Shown: one piece after another, positions 21,291 to 29,456 of the stretch
How the letters are laid out: each line of letters opens with the position of its first letter
Numbering within the stretch: position 1 is the first letter of the stretch
From: Anaerolineaceae bacterium
Lineage (GTDB): Bacteria > Chloroflexota > Anaerolineae > Anaerolineales > UBA11657
Direction: 5' to 3'
Length of the DNA: 64,000 bases
Assembly: GCA_003569365.1 (NCBI GenBank)
Contig: BGOS01000006.1
Span: 1 to 64,000 of the forward strand
Translations under genes and position numbers: made by a program
The notes under the pieces: generated by a model
What the model saw: the letters and a program-made list of their open reading frames with translations, nothing else
Told to the model about the DNA's origin: nothing
The model's database searches: none

Positions 21291-21319
21291 AGAATAGCAC
21301 GAACAAACCAAACTGTCAG
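21291..21319 (-). promoter_or_regulatory. Predicted promoter of the men operon
   Basis: On the minus strand CTGACA (21314-21319), 17 bases, TATTCT (21291-21296). The start point would be near 21284, just ahead of the palindrome at 21267-21280. Confidence 0.6.
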
Positions 21320-21380
21320 CCACGGGTACAATGCTAATTATGTACTCGGAGTGCACACCGTTCAGCGTGGAGCGTTGCTA

Positions 21381-21737
21381 ATGCGGGTAGCTTCTCTCAC
21401 CGTAATGCTGGCCAGCGGCGATCCCGCACGGCTGGCTGCCTTTTACGGAACTGTGCTGCAGCTTGAGCGCCTGCAGCATTTTCACGACCCGGTCTTCCAG
21501 CTTGGTGAAAGCCTGCTGCGCATCATCCAACATAGCGCAGTGCATGGCGCCAACCAGATGCCCGCCCGCTGTCAGCTAAATCTCTTCGTTGCAGACGCAC
21601 ACGCAGAGTGTGCGCGGCTGGAGGGGCAAGTGACATTTGTGCGCCGGCCGGAAAACGAAAGCTGGGGCGGCATCGTCGCCACACTGGCAGACCCGGATGG
21701 CAACTACGTTCAACTCATACAAACCGCGCCAAAATAA
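21381..21737 (+). CDS. VOC-superfamily (glyoxalase-fold) protein
   Basis: A 118-residue protein with the paired beta-alpha-beta-beta-beta pattern of the vicinal oxygen chelate fold: SLTVMLASGDPARLAAFYGT at the N-terminus and VATLADPDGNYVQLIQ at the C-terminus. Members include glyoxalases, dioxygenases and resistance proteins; the substrate is unknown. The ATG at 21381 has GGAG eight bases upstream and is preferred to 21351. It is divergent from the men operon, so a regulator bound at 21267-21280 might affect it, though the distance is about 100 bases. Confidence 0.82.
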   Translation: MRVASLTVMLASGDPARLAAFYGTVLQLERLQHFHDPVFQLGESLLRIIQHSAVHGANQMPARCQLNLFVADAHAECARLEGQVTFVRRPENESWGGIVATLADPDGNYVQLIQTAPK

Positions 21738-21785
21738 AAGCGGCGCACTCCGTGCCGCACCCACCGCACAAACCCCACACCGAAT

Positions 21786-23315
21786 TTAGTGCGCGCCAGC
21801 CTCAGAAGCAGGCGCTGCATCGTCACGCTCCGCTGCGGCCGCCACGCGATAGGTTACTTTGGCTTGATCCCAGAGCGTGTCCAGTTCCGCCAGCGTCATC
21901 TCCGACGGCGAACGCCCCAGTTCCCGCGCCGCCTGCTCCACCAGCTCAAAGCGCGCCCGGAAACGCGCAGCCGCAACGCGCAGCGCTGTCTCAGCGTCCA
22001 CCTTCAAGTGCCGCGCCCAGTTCACCACACTCAACAGCAAATCGCCCAGCTCCTCAAACTGTTGCGTTTCACCGGCAGCCGATTGCACTTCGCCCAGCTC
22101 CTCCATCACCTTCGCCAGCACCGGCTCCACCGCCGGCCAGTCGAAGCCCACGCGCGCGGCGCGTGCCTGCAGCGCTTGCGCCTGCGCCAGCGCCGGCAAT
22201 GCGCGCGGCACACCCGCAAGTACGCTGCTGGGCACAGATACGCCACTCGTGCGCCGTTCCTCGGCCTTGATGGTTTCCCAGTGCTGCACAACGGCTTCGG
22301 CGCTGGGCAGCTTGAGTGTGCCATACACATGCGGATGGCGACGCACGAGCTTCTCATTGATTCCGCGCAGCACAGCATGCATCTGAAACTCACCGTCATC
22401 AACTGCAATTTGCGCATGCAGCACCACCTGCAACAGCAGGTCGCCCAGCTCCTCCTGCAGTGAATCCGGATCCGCAGCATCCAAAGCCGCCAGCACCTCA
22501 TAGGTTTCCTCAAGCAAAGTTGCGCGCAGTGATTGGTGCGTCTGCTCGCGATCCCACGCGCAGCCCGCAGCCGAGCGCAAATGTGCAACCGTCACCTCGA
22601 GCGCTGCAAAGCTGGAACCAACCGGAAGCGCCGGCACAAACAAACATGTGAGATGGCCAATGTGCAGGCTGTGATCAATCGCATGCAGCGGCTGCCACTC
22701 CAACTGCGCGGACGCAGTACCGGCAGCGTGCACCAGCGCGACAAGATGCTCCTCCGGATATTGGTTCATCAGGGTGAGCTTCAGCTCAGAGGCAACCGCC
22801 CGGCTATAAACCTGTGCCAGCAGCACCGGCACATCCGGGCTCACAGGCGGATGGTGCAAGTCCAATAGCGCCAGCGCGTCACAGAGCTGCAAACTCGGCA
22901 GCACATCGCGCCCAAGCAGCGCCATCACCGGCTGCACAAAGCTCACACCCGGCAGCACCCGCACACCCCAGCCGCGCTTGCCCGCTTCTGCCCGAACTAA
23001 TTCCACTGACGCTTCTGCCGTGTGCGGGTCGCCCGGCACTGCATAGACAACGCTACCCGCTTCCTCGGCTGCTGCAATAATGCGCGCCGCAATCAGCGGA
23101 TACACCGCACTTAAGTCTGCCGTATCTTCATAGATATCATCACAGGTCTGGATCGGCACCCCTGGCGGCAGCCCGGCCACCGCCGGATGGCGCTGCGTTC
23201 GCAGGTAAATCACGGCAGCCCCCGTCAGTGCCTCCCATGCGTCGCGCGTCAGCATGCCCGCTTCACCAGGTCCGAGGCCAACAATCGTGATCACAATGCC
23301 AGAGCCGGGATTCAT
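21786..23315 (-). CDS. YabN-type protein: tetrapyrrole-methylase domain plus MazG pyrophosphohydrolase
   Basis: A 509-residue two-part protein. Residues about 7-215 form a tetrapyrrole (corrin/porphyrin) methylase fold, beginning ITIVGLGPGEAGMLTRDAWE and containing YAVPGDPHTAEASVE. Residues about 245-500 hold two MazG-like repeats (CAWDREQTHQSLRATLLEET with EELGDLLLQVVLHAQIA, then KVMEELGEVQSA with FEELGDLLLSVVNWARHL). MazG hydrolyses non-canonical or excess nucleoside triphosphates. The fusion matches Bacillus YabN, in which the methylase half is often thought not to act on tetrapyrroles. It begins 78 bases beyond the rpsI stop, on the far side of the ribosomal terminator. Confidence 0.92.
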   Translation of the reverse strand: MNPGSGIVITIVGLGPGEAGMLTRDAWEALTGAAVIYLRTQRHPAVAGLPPGVPIQTCDDIYEDTADLSAVYPLIAARIIAAAEEAGSVVYAVPGDPHTAEASVELVRAEAGKRGWGVRVLPGVSFVQPVMALLGRDVLPSLQLCDALALLDLHHPPVSPDVPVLLAQVYSRAVASELKLTLMNQYPEEHLVALVHAAGTASAQLEWQPLHAIDHSLHIGHLTCLFVPALPVGSSFAALEVTVAHLRSAAGCAWDREQTHQSLRATLLEETYEVLAALDAADPDSLQEELGDLLLQVVLHAQIAVDDGEFQMHAVLRGINEKLVRRHPHVYGTLKLPSAEAVVQHWETIKAEERRTSGVSVPSSVLAGVPRALPALAQAQALQARAARVGFDWPAVEPVLAKVMEELGEVQSAAGETQQFEELGDLLLSVVNWARHLKVDAETALRVAAARFRARFELVEQAARELGRSPSEMTLAELDTLWDQAKVTYRVAAAAERDDAAPASEAGAH

Positions 23316-23356
23316 ACTTCAATTCTAACTTGCACCAAATTCTCCAACCCGTGAGT

Positions 23357-23387
23357 GAAAACAAACTGCCGGCCAAAGCCGGCAGTT
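23357..23387 (-). terminator. Intrinsic terminator of the ribosomal-protein super-operon
   Basis: Perfect 10-bp stem AACTGCCGGC (23364-23373) with GCCGGCAGTT (23378-23387) and loop TTTG on the minus strand, followed by TGTTTTC. It is placed just after rpsI. Confidence 0.8.
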
Positions 23388-23393
23388 AGCACG

Positions 23394-23792
23394 CTAACGC
23401 TTGGTGTAGGTAGGCGCCTTGCGCGCCCGCTTGAGGCCCGGCTTCTTACGTTCTTTCTCGCGCGCATCGCGCGTGAGCAAGCCCGCCTTGCGCAACTGCG
23501 GCCGCAGCTCTTCGTTGAGCTGCAGTAACGCGCGCGCAATTGCATGGCGTGAAGCGTCGGACTGGCCGGTAATGCCGCCGCCCAGCACCACAATCGTGAT
23601 GTCAAACTGCTTCTCGGTGCCCGTCGCCCGCAACGGAGAAACCGCAGAGTCATAATCCCCAAGCCGGTCAAAATACTCGCGGCCCGGCAGATCATTGACG
23701 GTCATCTTGCCGGCTCCGCCCGGAAACAAACGCGCCCGCGCCGTGCTGCGCTTGCGCCGTCCCACACCTTCGTAATAGTGCTTATCTGTCAT
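23394..23792 (-). CDS. rpsI: 30S ribosomal protein S9
   Basis: Binds the 3' major domain of 16S rRNA; its C-terminal tail reaches the P-site tRNA. The 132 residues show YYEGVGRRKRSTARARLFPG, the VLGGGITGQSDASRHAIARAL core and the basic tail ending YTKR. The ATG at 23792 has GAGG eight bases upstream; an upstream in-frame extension was discarded. It is the last gene of the super-operon, 19 bases after rplM. Confidence 0.97.
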   Translation of the reverse strand: MTDKHYYEGVGRRKRSTARARLFPGGAGKMTVNDLPGREYFDRLGDYDSAVSPLRATGTEKQFDITIVVLGGGITGQSDASRHAIARALLQLNEELRPQLRKAGLLTRDAREKERKKPGLKRARKAPTYTKR

Positions 23793-23811
23793 TGATTGAT
23801 CCTCGCGCGGG

Positions 23812-24246
23812 CTATGCTGGCATCGCCGTGGGCTGCTGCGCAGCATGCGGGTGTTCGCCGCCACAATATATCTTTAACTTTTGCATCATCTGGCGCCCCA
23901 GCGGCGTTTTGGGCAGCATGCCCCGCACGGCCATCTCAATTGCACGCTCAGGATGGGTTTCAAGCAAGCGCCGCAAGGTAATCTCTTTCAGCCCGCCCAA
24001 ATACAGCGAGTGCCGGTAATATTTCTTCTGGTCGAGGCGGTCGCCCGTGACCACCACTTTCTCTGCATTGATGACGACCACAAAATCACCCGTGTCCAAT
24101 GACGGACTGAACATGGGCTTGTGCTTGCCGCGCAACACCACCGCGATGCGCGTGGAAAGTCGCCCGAGCGTCAGCCCGCTTGCATCCACCACGAACCACA
24201 CTGGTTCCACTTCACTTAATTTGGTTGCGTAAGTTTTATACACCAC
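23812..24246 (-). CDS. rplM: 50S ribosomal protein L13
   Basis: Early-assembly 23S rRNA-binding protein. The 144 residues include WFVVDASGLTLGRLSTRIA, VVINAEKVVVTGDR and the AVRGMLPKTPLGRQMM motif, ending in a GEHPHAAQQP tail. It is paired with rpsI, as in most bacteria, and lies six bases after truA. Confidence 0.97.
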   Translation of the reverse strand: MVYKTYATKLSEVEPVWFVVDASGLTLGRLSTRIAVVLRGKHKPMFSPSLDTGDFVVVINAEKVVVTGDRLDQKKYYRHSLYLGGLKEITLRRLLETHPERAIEMAVRGMLPKTPLGRQMMQKLKIYCGGEHPHAAQQPTAMPA

Positions 24247-24252
24247 AGTACC

Positions 24253-24990
24253 TCAATATTCCACTTCTACAAGACTCAACCCATGCGCCGGTGCGGCACT
24301 TCCGGAAAGTTTCCGGTCGCACGCAGCCAGCCGTTTCGCAAGTTCGCTCACTGGCCATGCCCCCCAGCCCACTTGGCACAGCGACCCCACAATGCTTCTC
24401 ACCATCCGGTACAAGAAGCCATCCGCCGCAATTTCAAACAACATCTCCGCGCCGTCCGCCCGCCACTGCGCCCGCATAACATTGCGGACGGTGCTTCCGC
24501 CGCTTTCTGGCGCAGTGCCGAACGTGGCGAAGTCATAGCGGCCAACCAACGCAAGCGCTGCCGCCTGCATCATCCCCAAGTCCAGCTCCGGCCACGCATG
24601 CCAATGACTGCGCGCCGTGCGCGGCACCCGCACTGCCGCGTTATAAATCCGGTATTCATAGCACCGCGATTTCGCCGAAAACCGCGGATGAAATCCGGCA
24701 TCAACCGCTTCCATTTTTTGCACGGCAACATCCAATGCCAGATGCGCATTCAATGCCGCGCACAATCGCTCCGCCCCGTGCACCCAATCCAAGTCAAACG
24801 CAATCACCTGCCCGGATGCGTGCACGCCACTGTCCGTGCGCCCGGCCGCCAACACTGGCACAGCCGGTTGATTGCTGATGCGCCCAAGCGCTGCCTCTAT
24901 CTCCCCCTGCACGCTGCGTCCCGCAGCTTGCCGCTGATAGCCGCAGAAATCGGTGCCGTCGTAAGCCAGCAGCGCCCGATATCGACCCAT
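24253..24990 (-). CDS. truA: tRNA pseudouridine synthase A (positions 38-40)
   Basis: Isomerises uridines 38-40 in the tRNA anticodon arm. At 245 residues it has RALLAYDGTDFCGYQRQ, the catalytic-Asp motif AAGRTDSGVHASGQV and the C-terminal FLYRMVRSIVGSLCQVG. It is inserted between rplQ and rplM with gaps of 12 and 6 bases, a common arrangement in Gram-positive-type alpha operons. Confidence 0.97.
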   Translation of the reverse strand: MGRYRALLAYDGTDFCGYQRQAAGRSVQGEIEAALGRISNQPAVPVLAAGRTDSGVHASGQVIAFDLDWVHGAERLCAALNAHLALDVAVQKMEAVDAGFHPRFSAKSRCYEYRIYNAAVRVPRTARSHWHAWPELDLGMMQAAALALVGRYDFATFGTAPESGGSTVRNVMRAQWRADGAEMLFEIAADGFLYRMVRSIVGSLCQVGWGAWPVSELAKRLAACDRKLSGSAAPAHGLSLVEVEY

Positions 24991-25002
24991 TCCAACCGGC
25001 TG

Positions 25003-25383
25003 CTATTCCTCAACCAGCTCGAGCAGCACCTGCTTCGCGGCATCGCCGCGCCGCGCCTCAAGCTTCAGCATCCGCGTGTATCCGCCGGCGCGGTTCACAT
25101 AGCGCGGCGCTATGTCGTCAAACACCTTCTTTGCCAGCGCCTGATCGCCAAGACGGCTAATCACTAGCCGGCGCGCGTGCACCAAGCGCACCGCATCGCC
25201 AGTCACGCGCCCGCGTTTGGCAATAGTAATGATGCGCTCAATCTCGCCGCGCACAGCCCGCGCCTTCGCTTCTGTCGTCTGGATGCGCTCATGCTGAATG
25301 ACATCTTTCATCAAACTGCGCCGCATGGAGTTGCGGTGGGCTGCACTTTTGTTCAGCCGCCGCCCGGAGATGCGATGCCTCAT
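25003..25383 (-). CDS. rplQ: 50S ribosomal protein L17
   Basis: Lies near the peptide exit tunnel. The 126 residues begin MRHRISGRRLNKSAAHRNSM and contain LIKDVIQ-type MKDVIQHERIQTTEAKA and the C-terminal GGYTRMLKLEARRGDAA. Its ATG overlaps the rpoA stop by four bases, which suggests translational coupling. Confidence 0.97.
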   Translation of the reverse strand: MRHRISGRRLNKSAAHRNSMRRSLMKDVIQHERIQTTEAKARAVRGEIERIITIAKRGRVTGDAVRLVHARRLVISRLGDQALAKKVFDDIAPRYVNRAGGYTRMLKLEARRGDAAKQVLLELVEE

Positions 25384-26369
25384 GATGGCGTCTCCTGCTC
25401 AGGCGTTTCTGCCTGAAAGAACTCGGCGTCGACCAAGCCTTCCAGTACCAGCTTCTCACGCAGCTCATCGCGTGACTTCTCGCCAAAATTCCGGATCGAC
25501 AACATCGCATCCGGACTCTTCTTCACATAGTCCACCAGCTCGCCAACGGTATGGATCCCGGAGCGCTTGAGCGCGTTGAACACCCGCACACTAAGCTGCA
25601 GGGTGTCAATCGAGCGCTCGTACAACTCACCCACGCCCTTCACAGCAGCAGCCTCATCCGTCTCCACGCCCGCCATCATCTCTTCGGTAACGCCCGATAT
25701 CTCGCGCAAATGATGCATCAGGATCGCAGCACTGCCGCTCATGGCATCTTCGGGGCTGATGGTGCCATCCGTCCAAATCTCCATCACAAGCTTGTCAAAC
25801 CCGATGTTCTGCCCATGGCGCGCGCTCTCAACATCCCAGTTCACCTTGCGCACCGGGCTGAAGACCGCATCCACTGGCAGTTCGCCAATTGGCAGCCGCC
25901 CGCGTTCCTCGCCGACGGAGAAACCGCGCCCGCGCTGCGCAGACAGCTCCATGTCGAACTTGGCCCGCTCTCCATCCATCGTAAACAGATAAAGCTCCGG
26001 GTTGATAATCTCAACCTCCGGCGGGCAAATAATATCCGCCGCAGTCACCGTGCCCTCGCCGCGCACCTTCAGGTACAGGCGCGCCACCGCACCCTCGAGC
26101 AGCTTCAAGCGCAGCTCGCGCAGATGCAGCATTACCTGCAGCATGTCTTCGCGCATGCCCGGCACAGCGGTGAACTCATGATAGGTGTCGCTGATGCGCA
26201 CCGAGGTAATGGCGGCACCATCGAGCGACGAGAGCAGCACCCGCCGCAATGCGTTGCCAAGCGTGATGCCGTAGCCCGCCTCGAGCGGGCCAATGCTGTA
26301 CTTGCCGTAATTTCGCGCCACGCGATCACGCTCAATCTTGGGCGTTGCAAAGCCACTTATAGTAATCAA
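25380..26369 (-). CDS. rpoA: DNA-directed RNA polymerase subunit alpha
   Basis: The dimer of alpha nucleates RNA polymerase assembly, and its C-terminal domain contacts UP elements and activators. At 329 residues it has EPLEAGYGITLGNALRRVLL-like IGPLEAGYGITLGNALRRVL in the N-terminal dimerisation domain, a flexible linker after about residue 235, and an alpha-CTD with LSVRVFNALKRSGIHTVGEL and IRNFGEKSRDEL. It follows rpsD by 31 bases. Confidence 0.97.
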   Translation of the reverse strand: MITISGFATPKIERDRVARNYGKYSIGPLEAGYGITLGNALRRVLLSSLDGAAITSVRISDTYHEFTAVPGMREDMLQVMLHLRELRLKLLEGAVARLYLKVRGEGTVTAADIICPPEVEIINPELYLFTMDGERAKFDMELSAQRGRGFSVGEERGRLPIGELPVDAVFSPVRKVNWDVESARHGQNIGFDKLVMEIWTDGTISPEDAMSGSAAILMHHLREISGVTEEMMAGVETDEAAAVKGVGELYERSIDTLQLSVRVFNALKRSGIHTVGELVDYVKKSPDAMLSIRNFGEKSRDELREKLVLEGLVDAEFFQAETPEQETPS

Positions 26370-26400
26370 TGGTCAATCCTCCCGCACTTAGCCCTGGGGC

Positions 26401-27039
26401 CTAACGCGAATAAAACTCCACAACCAGTTGTTCATTCACAGGTGTGTCAATCTCGTTGCGCAGCGGCAGCTGCAGAACCTTCCCGTCCAAATCTGAGATG
26501 TTGCGGCTCAGCCAGCCGGGCGTGGAACGCACCTCAGCCAAGTCCGACACCTCTTTGAAATAGCCGTTGCCCCGCGAAGACTGGCGCACACGCACCACAT
26601 CCCCGGCGCCCAGCTGCACGGAAGGCACATTGGTGCGCCGGTCATTCACAGTGAAGTGGCCATGCGAAACCAAGATACGCGCCTGCGCGCGGCTCTGGGC
26701 ATAGCCGAGCCGGTAGACCACATTGTCAAGGCGCGTCTCCAGTAACTGCAGCATGTTCACGCCGGTGACGCCGCGCATTGCAGCAGCCGTCTCGTAATAA
26801 CGCTGAAACTGGCGCTCCAGCAACCCATAAGTGCGCCGCACACGCTGCTTGGCGCGCAACTGCAGCAAAAAGTTAGAGTCGCGCTTGCGCTTAAAAGTTG
26901 ATTGGTTGCCATGCGCGCCCGGAATAAACGGACGCTTCTCAAACGCGCACTTCGGCGTAAGACAGCGCGAGCCCTTCAAGAACAGCTTCTCGCCCTCTGC
27001 GCGGCACAACCTGCAAACCGGACCTGTATACCTTGCCAT
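26401..27039 (-). CDS. rpsD: 30S ribosomal protein S4, zinc-binding type
   Basis: Primary 16S rRNA-binding protein for the 5' domain and a translational regulator in some bacteria. The 212 residues keep four cysteines at 9, 12, 26 and 31, so this is the zinc-binding version. The S4 RNA-binding domain reads RLDNVVYRLGYAQSRAQAR. The start at 27039 (MARYTGPVCRLC) follows the family; an open frame continuing upstream to 27408 is only rpsK read in another frame. Confidence 0.96.
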   Translation of the reverse strand: MARYTGPVCRLCRAEGEKLFLKGSRCLTPKCAFEKRPFIPGAHGNQSTFKRKRDSNFLLQLRAKQRVRRTYGLLERQFQRYYETAAAMRGVTGVNMLQLLETRLDNVVYRLGYAQSRAQARILVSHGHFTVNDRRTNVPSVQLGAGDVVRVRQSSRGNGYFKEVSDLAEVRSTPGWLSRNISDLDGKVLQLPLRNEIDTPVNEQLVVEFYSR

Positions 27040-27061
27040 ACTAAAACCAAAGCCTCCAGAA

Positions 27062-27454
27062 TTAAACGCGCCGCCGCTTTGGCGGCCGGCACCCGTTATG
27101 CGGAACGGGAGTTGTATCCGTAATCGACCGCACCTTAATGCCCAGCGACTGAATCGCCCGAATCGCAGACTCGCGGCCCGGTCCCGGTCCCTTGATGAAA
27201 ATTTCCACTTCCTGCATGCCCAGCTCTTTGGCAGCCTTGGAAGCCTCTTCCGCTGCAACCCGCGCGGCGTAGGGCGTGCTCTTGCGCGATCCCTTGAAAC
27301 CGGTTTTGCCAGCGCTGCCCCATGCCAGCGTATTGCCCTGCTGGTCCGTGAACGTAACGATGGTGTTGTTGAACGTAGCGTGCACATAGGCACGTCCGCG
27401 CGGAACAACGCGCTTCTCGCGCTTGCGGCGCGCAGGCTTGGATTGTGATTTCAT
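27062..27454 (-). CDS. rpsK: 30S ribosomal protein S11
   Basis: Forms part of the 30S platform and the mRNA exit region. The 130 residues have a basic N-terminus and then [49 protein letters not shown] and [20 protein letters not shown]. It lies 19 bases after rpsM and 22 before rpsD. Confidence 0.97.
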   Translation of the reverse strand: MKSQSKPARRKREKRVVPRGRAYVHATFNNTIVTFTDQQGNTLAWGSAGKTGFKGSRKSTPYAARVAAEEASKAAKELGMQEVEIFIKGPGPGRESAIRAIQSLGIKVRSITDTTPVPHNGCRPPKRRRV

Positions 27455-27473
27455 TTACCCTAAACCTCCCGTT

Positions 27474-27863
27474 CTACTTGCGTGCACCACGCTTCTTGCC
27501 GCGCCCGGCCACCGTCTTCTTGGTGCCCTTGCGCGTGCGGGCGTTGGTGCGCGTGCGCTGGCCGCGCATTGGCAAATTGGTGCGGTGCCGCCTTCCGCGA
27601 TAGGAACCGATCTCCACCAAGCGCTTGATGTTGAGCTGCACCTGCCGCCGCAGGTCACCTTCCACCTGCAACCCGTTGCTGGTGATGTATTCGCGCAGCT
27701 TGGCCTCCTCGGCCTCAGTCAAATCCTTTACACGGGTGTCCGGGTTAATCCCGGTCGCAGCCAGAATTTTGTGCGACGTGGAAAGCCCGACGCCAAATAT
27801 GTAGGTCATGCCAATCTCCACGCGCTTGCTGCGCGGAAGCTCGACGCCTTCAATTCGTGCCAT
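27474..27863 (-). CDS. rpsM: 30S ribosomal protein S13
   Basis: Head protein that forms bridges to the 50S subunit and touches P-site tRNA. The 129 residues include [40 protein letters not shown] and a basic tail. It lies 30 bases after rpmJ in the alpha operon. Confidence 0.97.
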   Translation of the reverse strand: MARIEGVELPRSKRVEIGMTYIFGVGLSTSHKILAATGINPDTRVKDLTEAEEAKLREYITSNGLQVEGDLRRQVQLNIKRLVEIGSYRGRRHRTNLPMRGQRTRTNARTRKGTKKTVAGRGKKRGARK

Positions 27864-27893
27864 AGTTCACCTTTATGCCACCCATAACAGTGC

Positions 27894-28007
27894 TCAACCC
27901 TGGCGCTGCTTGTGGCGCGGGTTCTCGCACACAATAAATACGCGCCGGCGCCGGCGCACAATTTTGCACTTGGGGCAGCGGGGCCGCACCGAAGCTGAAA
28001 CTTTCAT
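27894..28007 (-). CDS. rpmJ: 50S ribosomal protein L36, zinc-binding
   Basis: A 37-residue protein, [20 protein letters not shown] onward, with the CxxC-x(n)-C-x(4)-H zinc site (CPKC, then CENPRH). It is the usual start of the alpha operon. infA, which normally precedes it, is not present in the 34 bases between map and rpmJ. Confidence 0.95.
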   Translation of the reverse strand: MKVSASVRPRCPKCKIVRRRRRVFIVCENPRHKQRQG

Positions 28008-28041
28008 AATCCGCCATCTCCTGTTTACACGCTCCGAACAC

Positions 28042-28806
28042 TCAGAGCCGGGTAAGTATGTCCGCATCGCCATCCTGTATGGCGATCGTATGTTCAAAAT
28101 GTGCCGTCAGCCGGCCGTCCTTCGCTGCCACCGTCCACTCATCATCCTGCAGCTGCGTGGCGTAATGCCCGGCCAGCACCATCGGCTCCATCGCAATCGT
28201 CATACCCGTCCGCAGGCGCAGCCCCGTGCCCGCCTTGCCATGGTTGGGAATGTGCGGGTCCTCATGCAACTCGCGCCCCACTCCGTGGCTGGTGTGCTCG
28301 CGGATGACATTGAAGCCATGCGCTTCCACTACCTTCTGCATCGCGGCCCCAACATCGCCGCTCTGGTTCCCGTTGCGGCTCGCAGCAATCGCCGCATTCA
28401 AAGCCTGCTCCGTCACTTGCAACAACTCGCGCGCCTCCGCGCTAATCGTTCCCACCGCAAACGTCCACGCCCCGTCGGCCACCCAGCCGTCTAATAGGGC
28501 GCCGCAATCAATTGTCAAAATATCCCCGTCTACCAAGCGGCGGGTGCTTGGGACACCGTGCACCACCTGCTCATTCACAGACATGCAGGTGAAGCCGGGA
28601 TACGGCTTGCGCGCCTGCGCCGGCTGATAGCCGATAAACGGGCTGGTTGCGCCGTGCCGCTCCAAGACCTGCCCTGCCAGCTGGTCCAGCTCCAGCGTAG
28701 TTACTCCGGGGCGCACTTTTGCACCCACATCTTGCAGCAGTGCTGCCACCACTCGCCCGGCCCGCCGCATGCTGGCAATCTCTGCGGCCGTCTTTATCAC
28801 AATCAC
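28042..28806 (-). CDS. map: Methionine aminopeptidase, type I
   Basis: Removes the initiator Met from nascent proteins, using a two-metal site. The 254 residues contain [20 protein letters not shown], the metal ligands in [19 protein letters not shown], then [16 protein letters not shown] and TIAMEPMV, and a last conserved Glu in FEHTIAI. The start is GTG, overlapping the adk stop by four bases (GTGA). Confidence 0.97.
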   Translation of the reverse strand: MIVIKTAAEIASMRRAGRVVAALLQDVGAKVRPGVTTLELDQLAGQVLERHGATSPFIGYQPAQARKPYPGFTCMSVNEQVVHGVPSTRRLVDGDILTIDCGALLDGWVADGAWTFAVGTISAEARELLQVTEQALNAAIAASRNGNQSGDVGAAMQKVVEAHGFNVIREHTSHGVGRELHEDPHIPNHGKAGTGLRLRTGMTIAMEPMVLAGHYATQLQDDEWTVAAKDGRLTAHFEHTIAIQDGDADILTRL

Positions 28807-29444
28807 GCGGCCAGGCGCTCCCGCGCTGCAGTCACAATCAACTTCAGCACATCACCAATCGCCAGCTCGCCGTCAAACTCCTGCAGTACCCCAGCCGCCC
28901 GGAAGTACTCCAACAGCGGCGCGGTATTCGCATAGTATTCGGCGATGCGCCGGCGCACAGTGTGCTCCGCATCATCCGGCCGCTGCTCCAAATCCGCTCC
29001 TGCCGGGGGCGGGTTGTACTTCACATGATAAATTTTTCCGGTACGCCGGTCAGTCCGGCGCCCCGTCAACCGCTCCACCAATACTTGGTCGCTGACTTTT
29101 ATGTACGGCGCCAAATTTATCTTATCGCCCGCCTCAGCCAGCAGCACGCCCAAAGCCTCAGCCTGCGGCAGAGTGCGCGGAAAACCATCCAAAATCGCAC
29201 CACGCACACAATCCTGCGCGCGTAACCGCTCGCGCACCAGTTCTATCGTCACCGCATCCGGCACCAGTGCTCCGCTTGCCAAGATTTCCTCAACCCGCTT
29301 ACCAAGCGCAGACCCCGCCCGGATATTGTCGCGAAACAAGTCACCGGTAGACACATGCGCCAACTCCAATAATCCAGCCAGCTCCTTCGCCTGCGTACCT
29401 TTGCCCGCGCCCGGCGGGCCGATCATCACCAAATAAAAAGGCAA
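28803..29444 (-). CDS. adk: Adenylate kinase
   Basis: Equilibrates AMP, ADP and ATP. The 213 residues have the P-loop IGPPGAGKGTQAKELA, DGFPRTLPQAEAL and a LID of RLTGRRTDRRTGKIYH. The LID lacks the four cysteines of zinc-binding adenylate kinases. It lies between secY and map, as in most spc operons. Confidence 0.97.
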   Translation of the reverse strand: MPFYLVMIGPPGAGKGTQAKELAGLLELAHVSTGDLFRDNIRAGSALGKRVEEILASGALVPDAVTIELVRERLRAQDCVRGAILDGFPRTLPQAEALGVLLAEAGDKINLAPYIKVSDQVLVERLTGRRTDRRTGKIYHVKYNPPPAGADLEQRPDDAEHTVRRRIAEYYANTAPLLEYFRAAGVLQEFDGELAIGDVLKLIVTAARERLAA

Positions 29445-29456
29445 ACGCCAGAATTC

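Noticed and set aside
27040-27408. Long N-terminal extension of S4 (open frame to 27408)
   Set aside because: It is rpsK read in another frame. The S4 family N-terminus begins at 27039.
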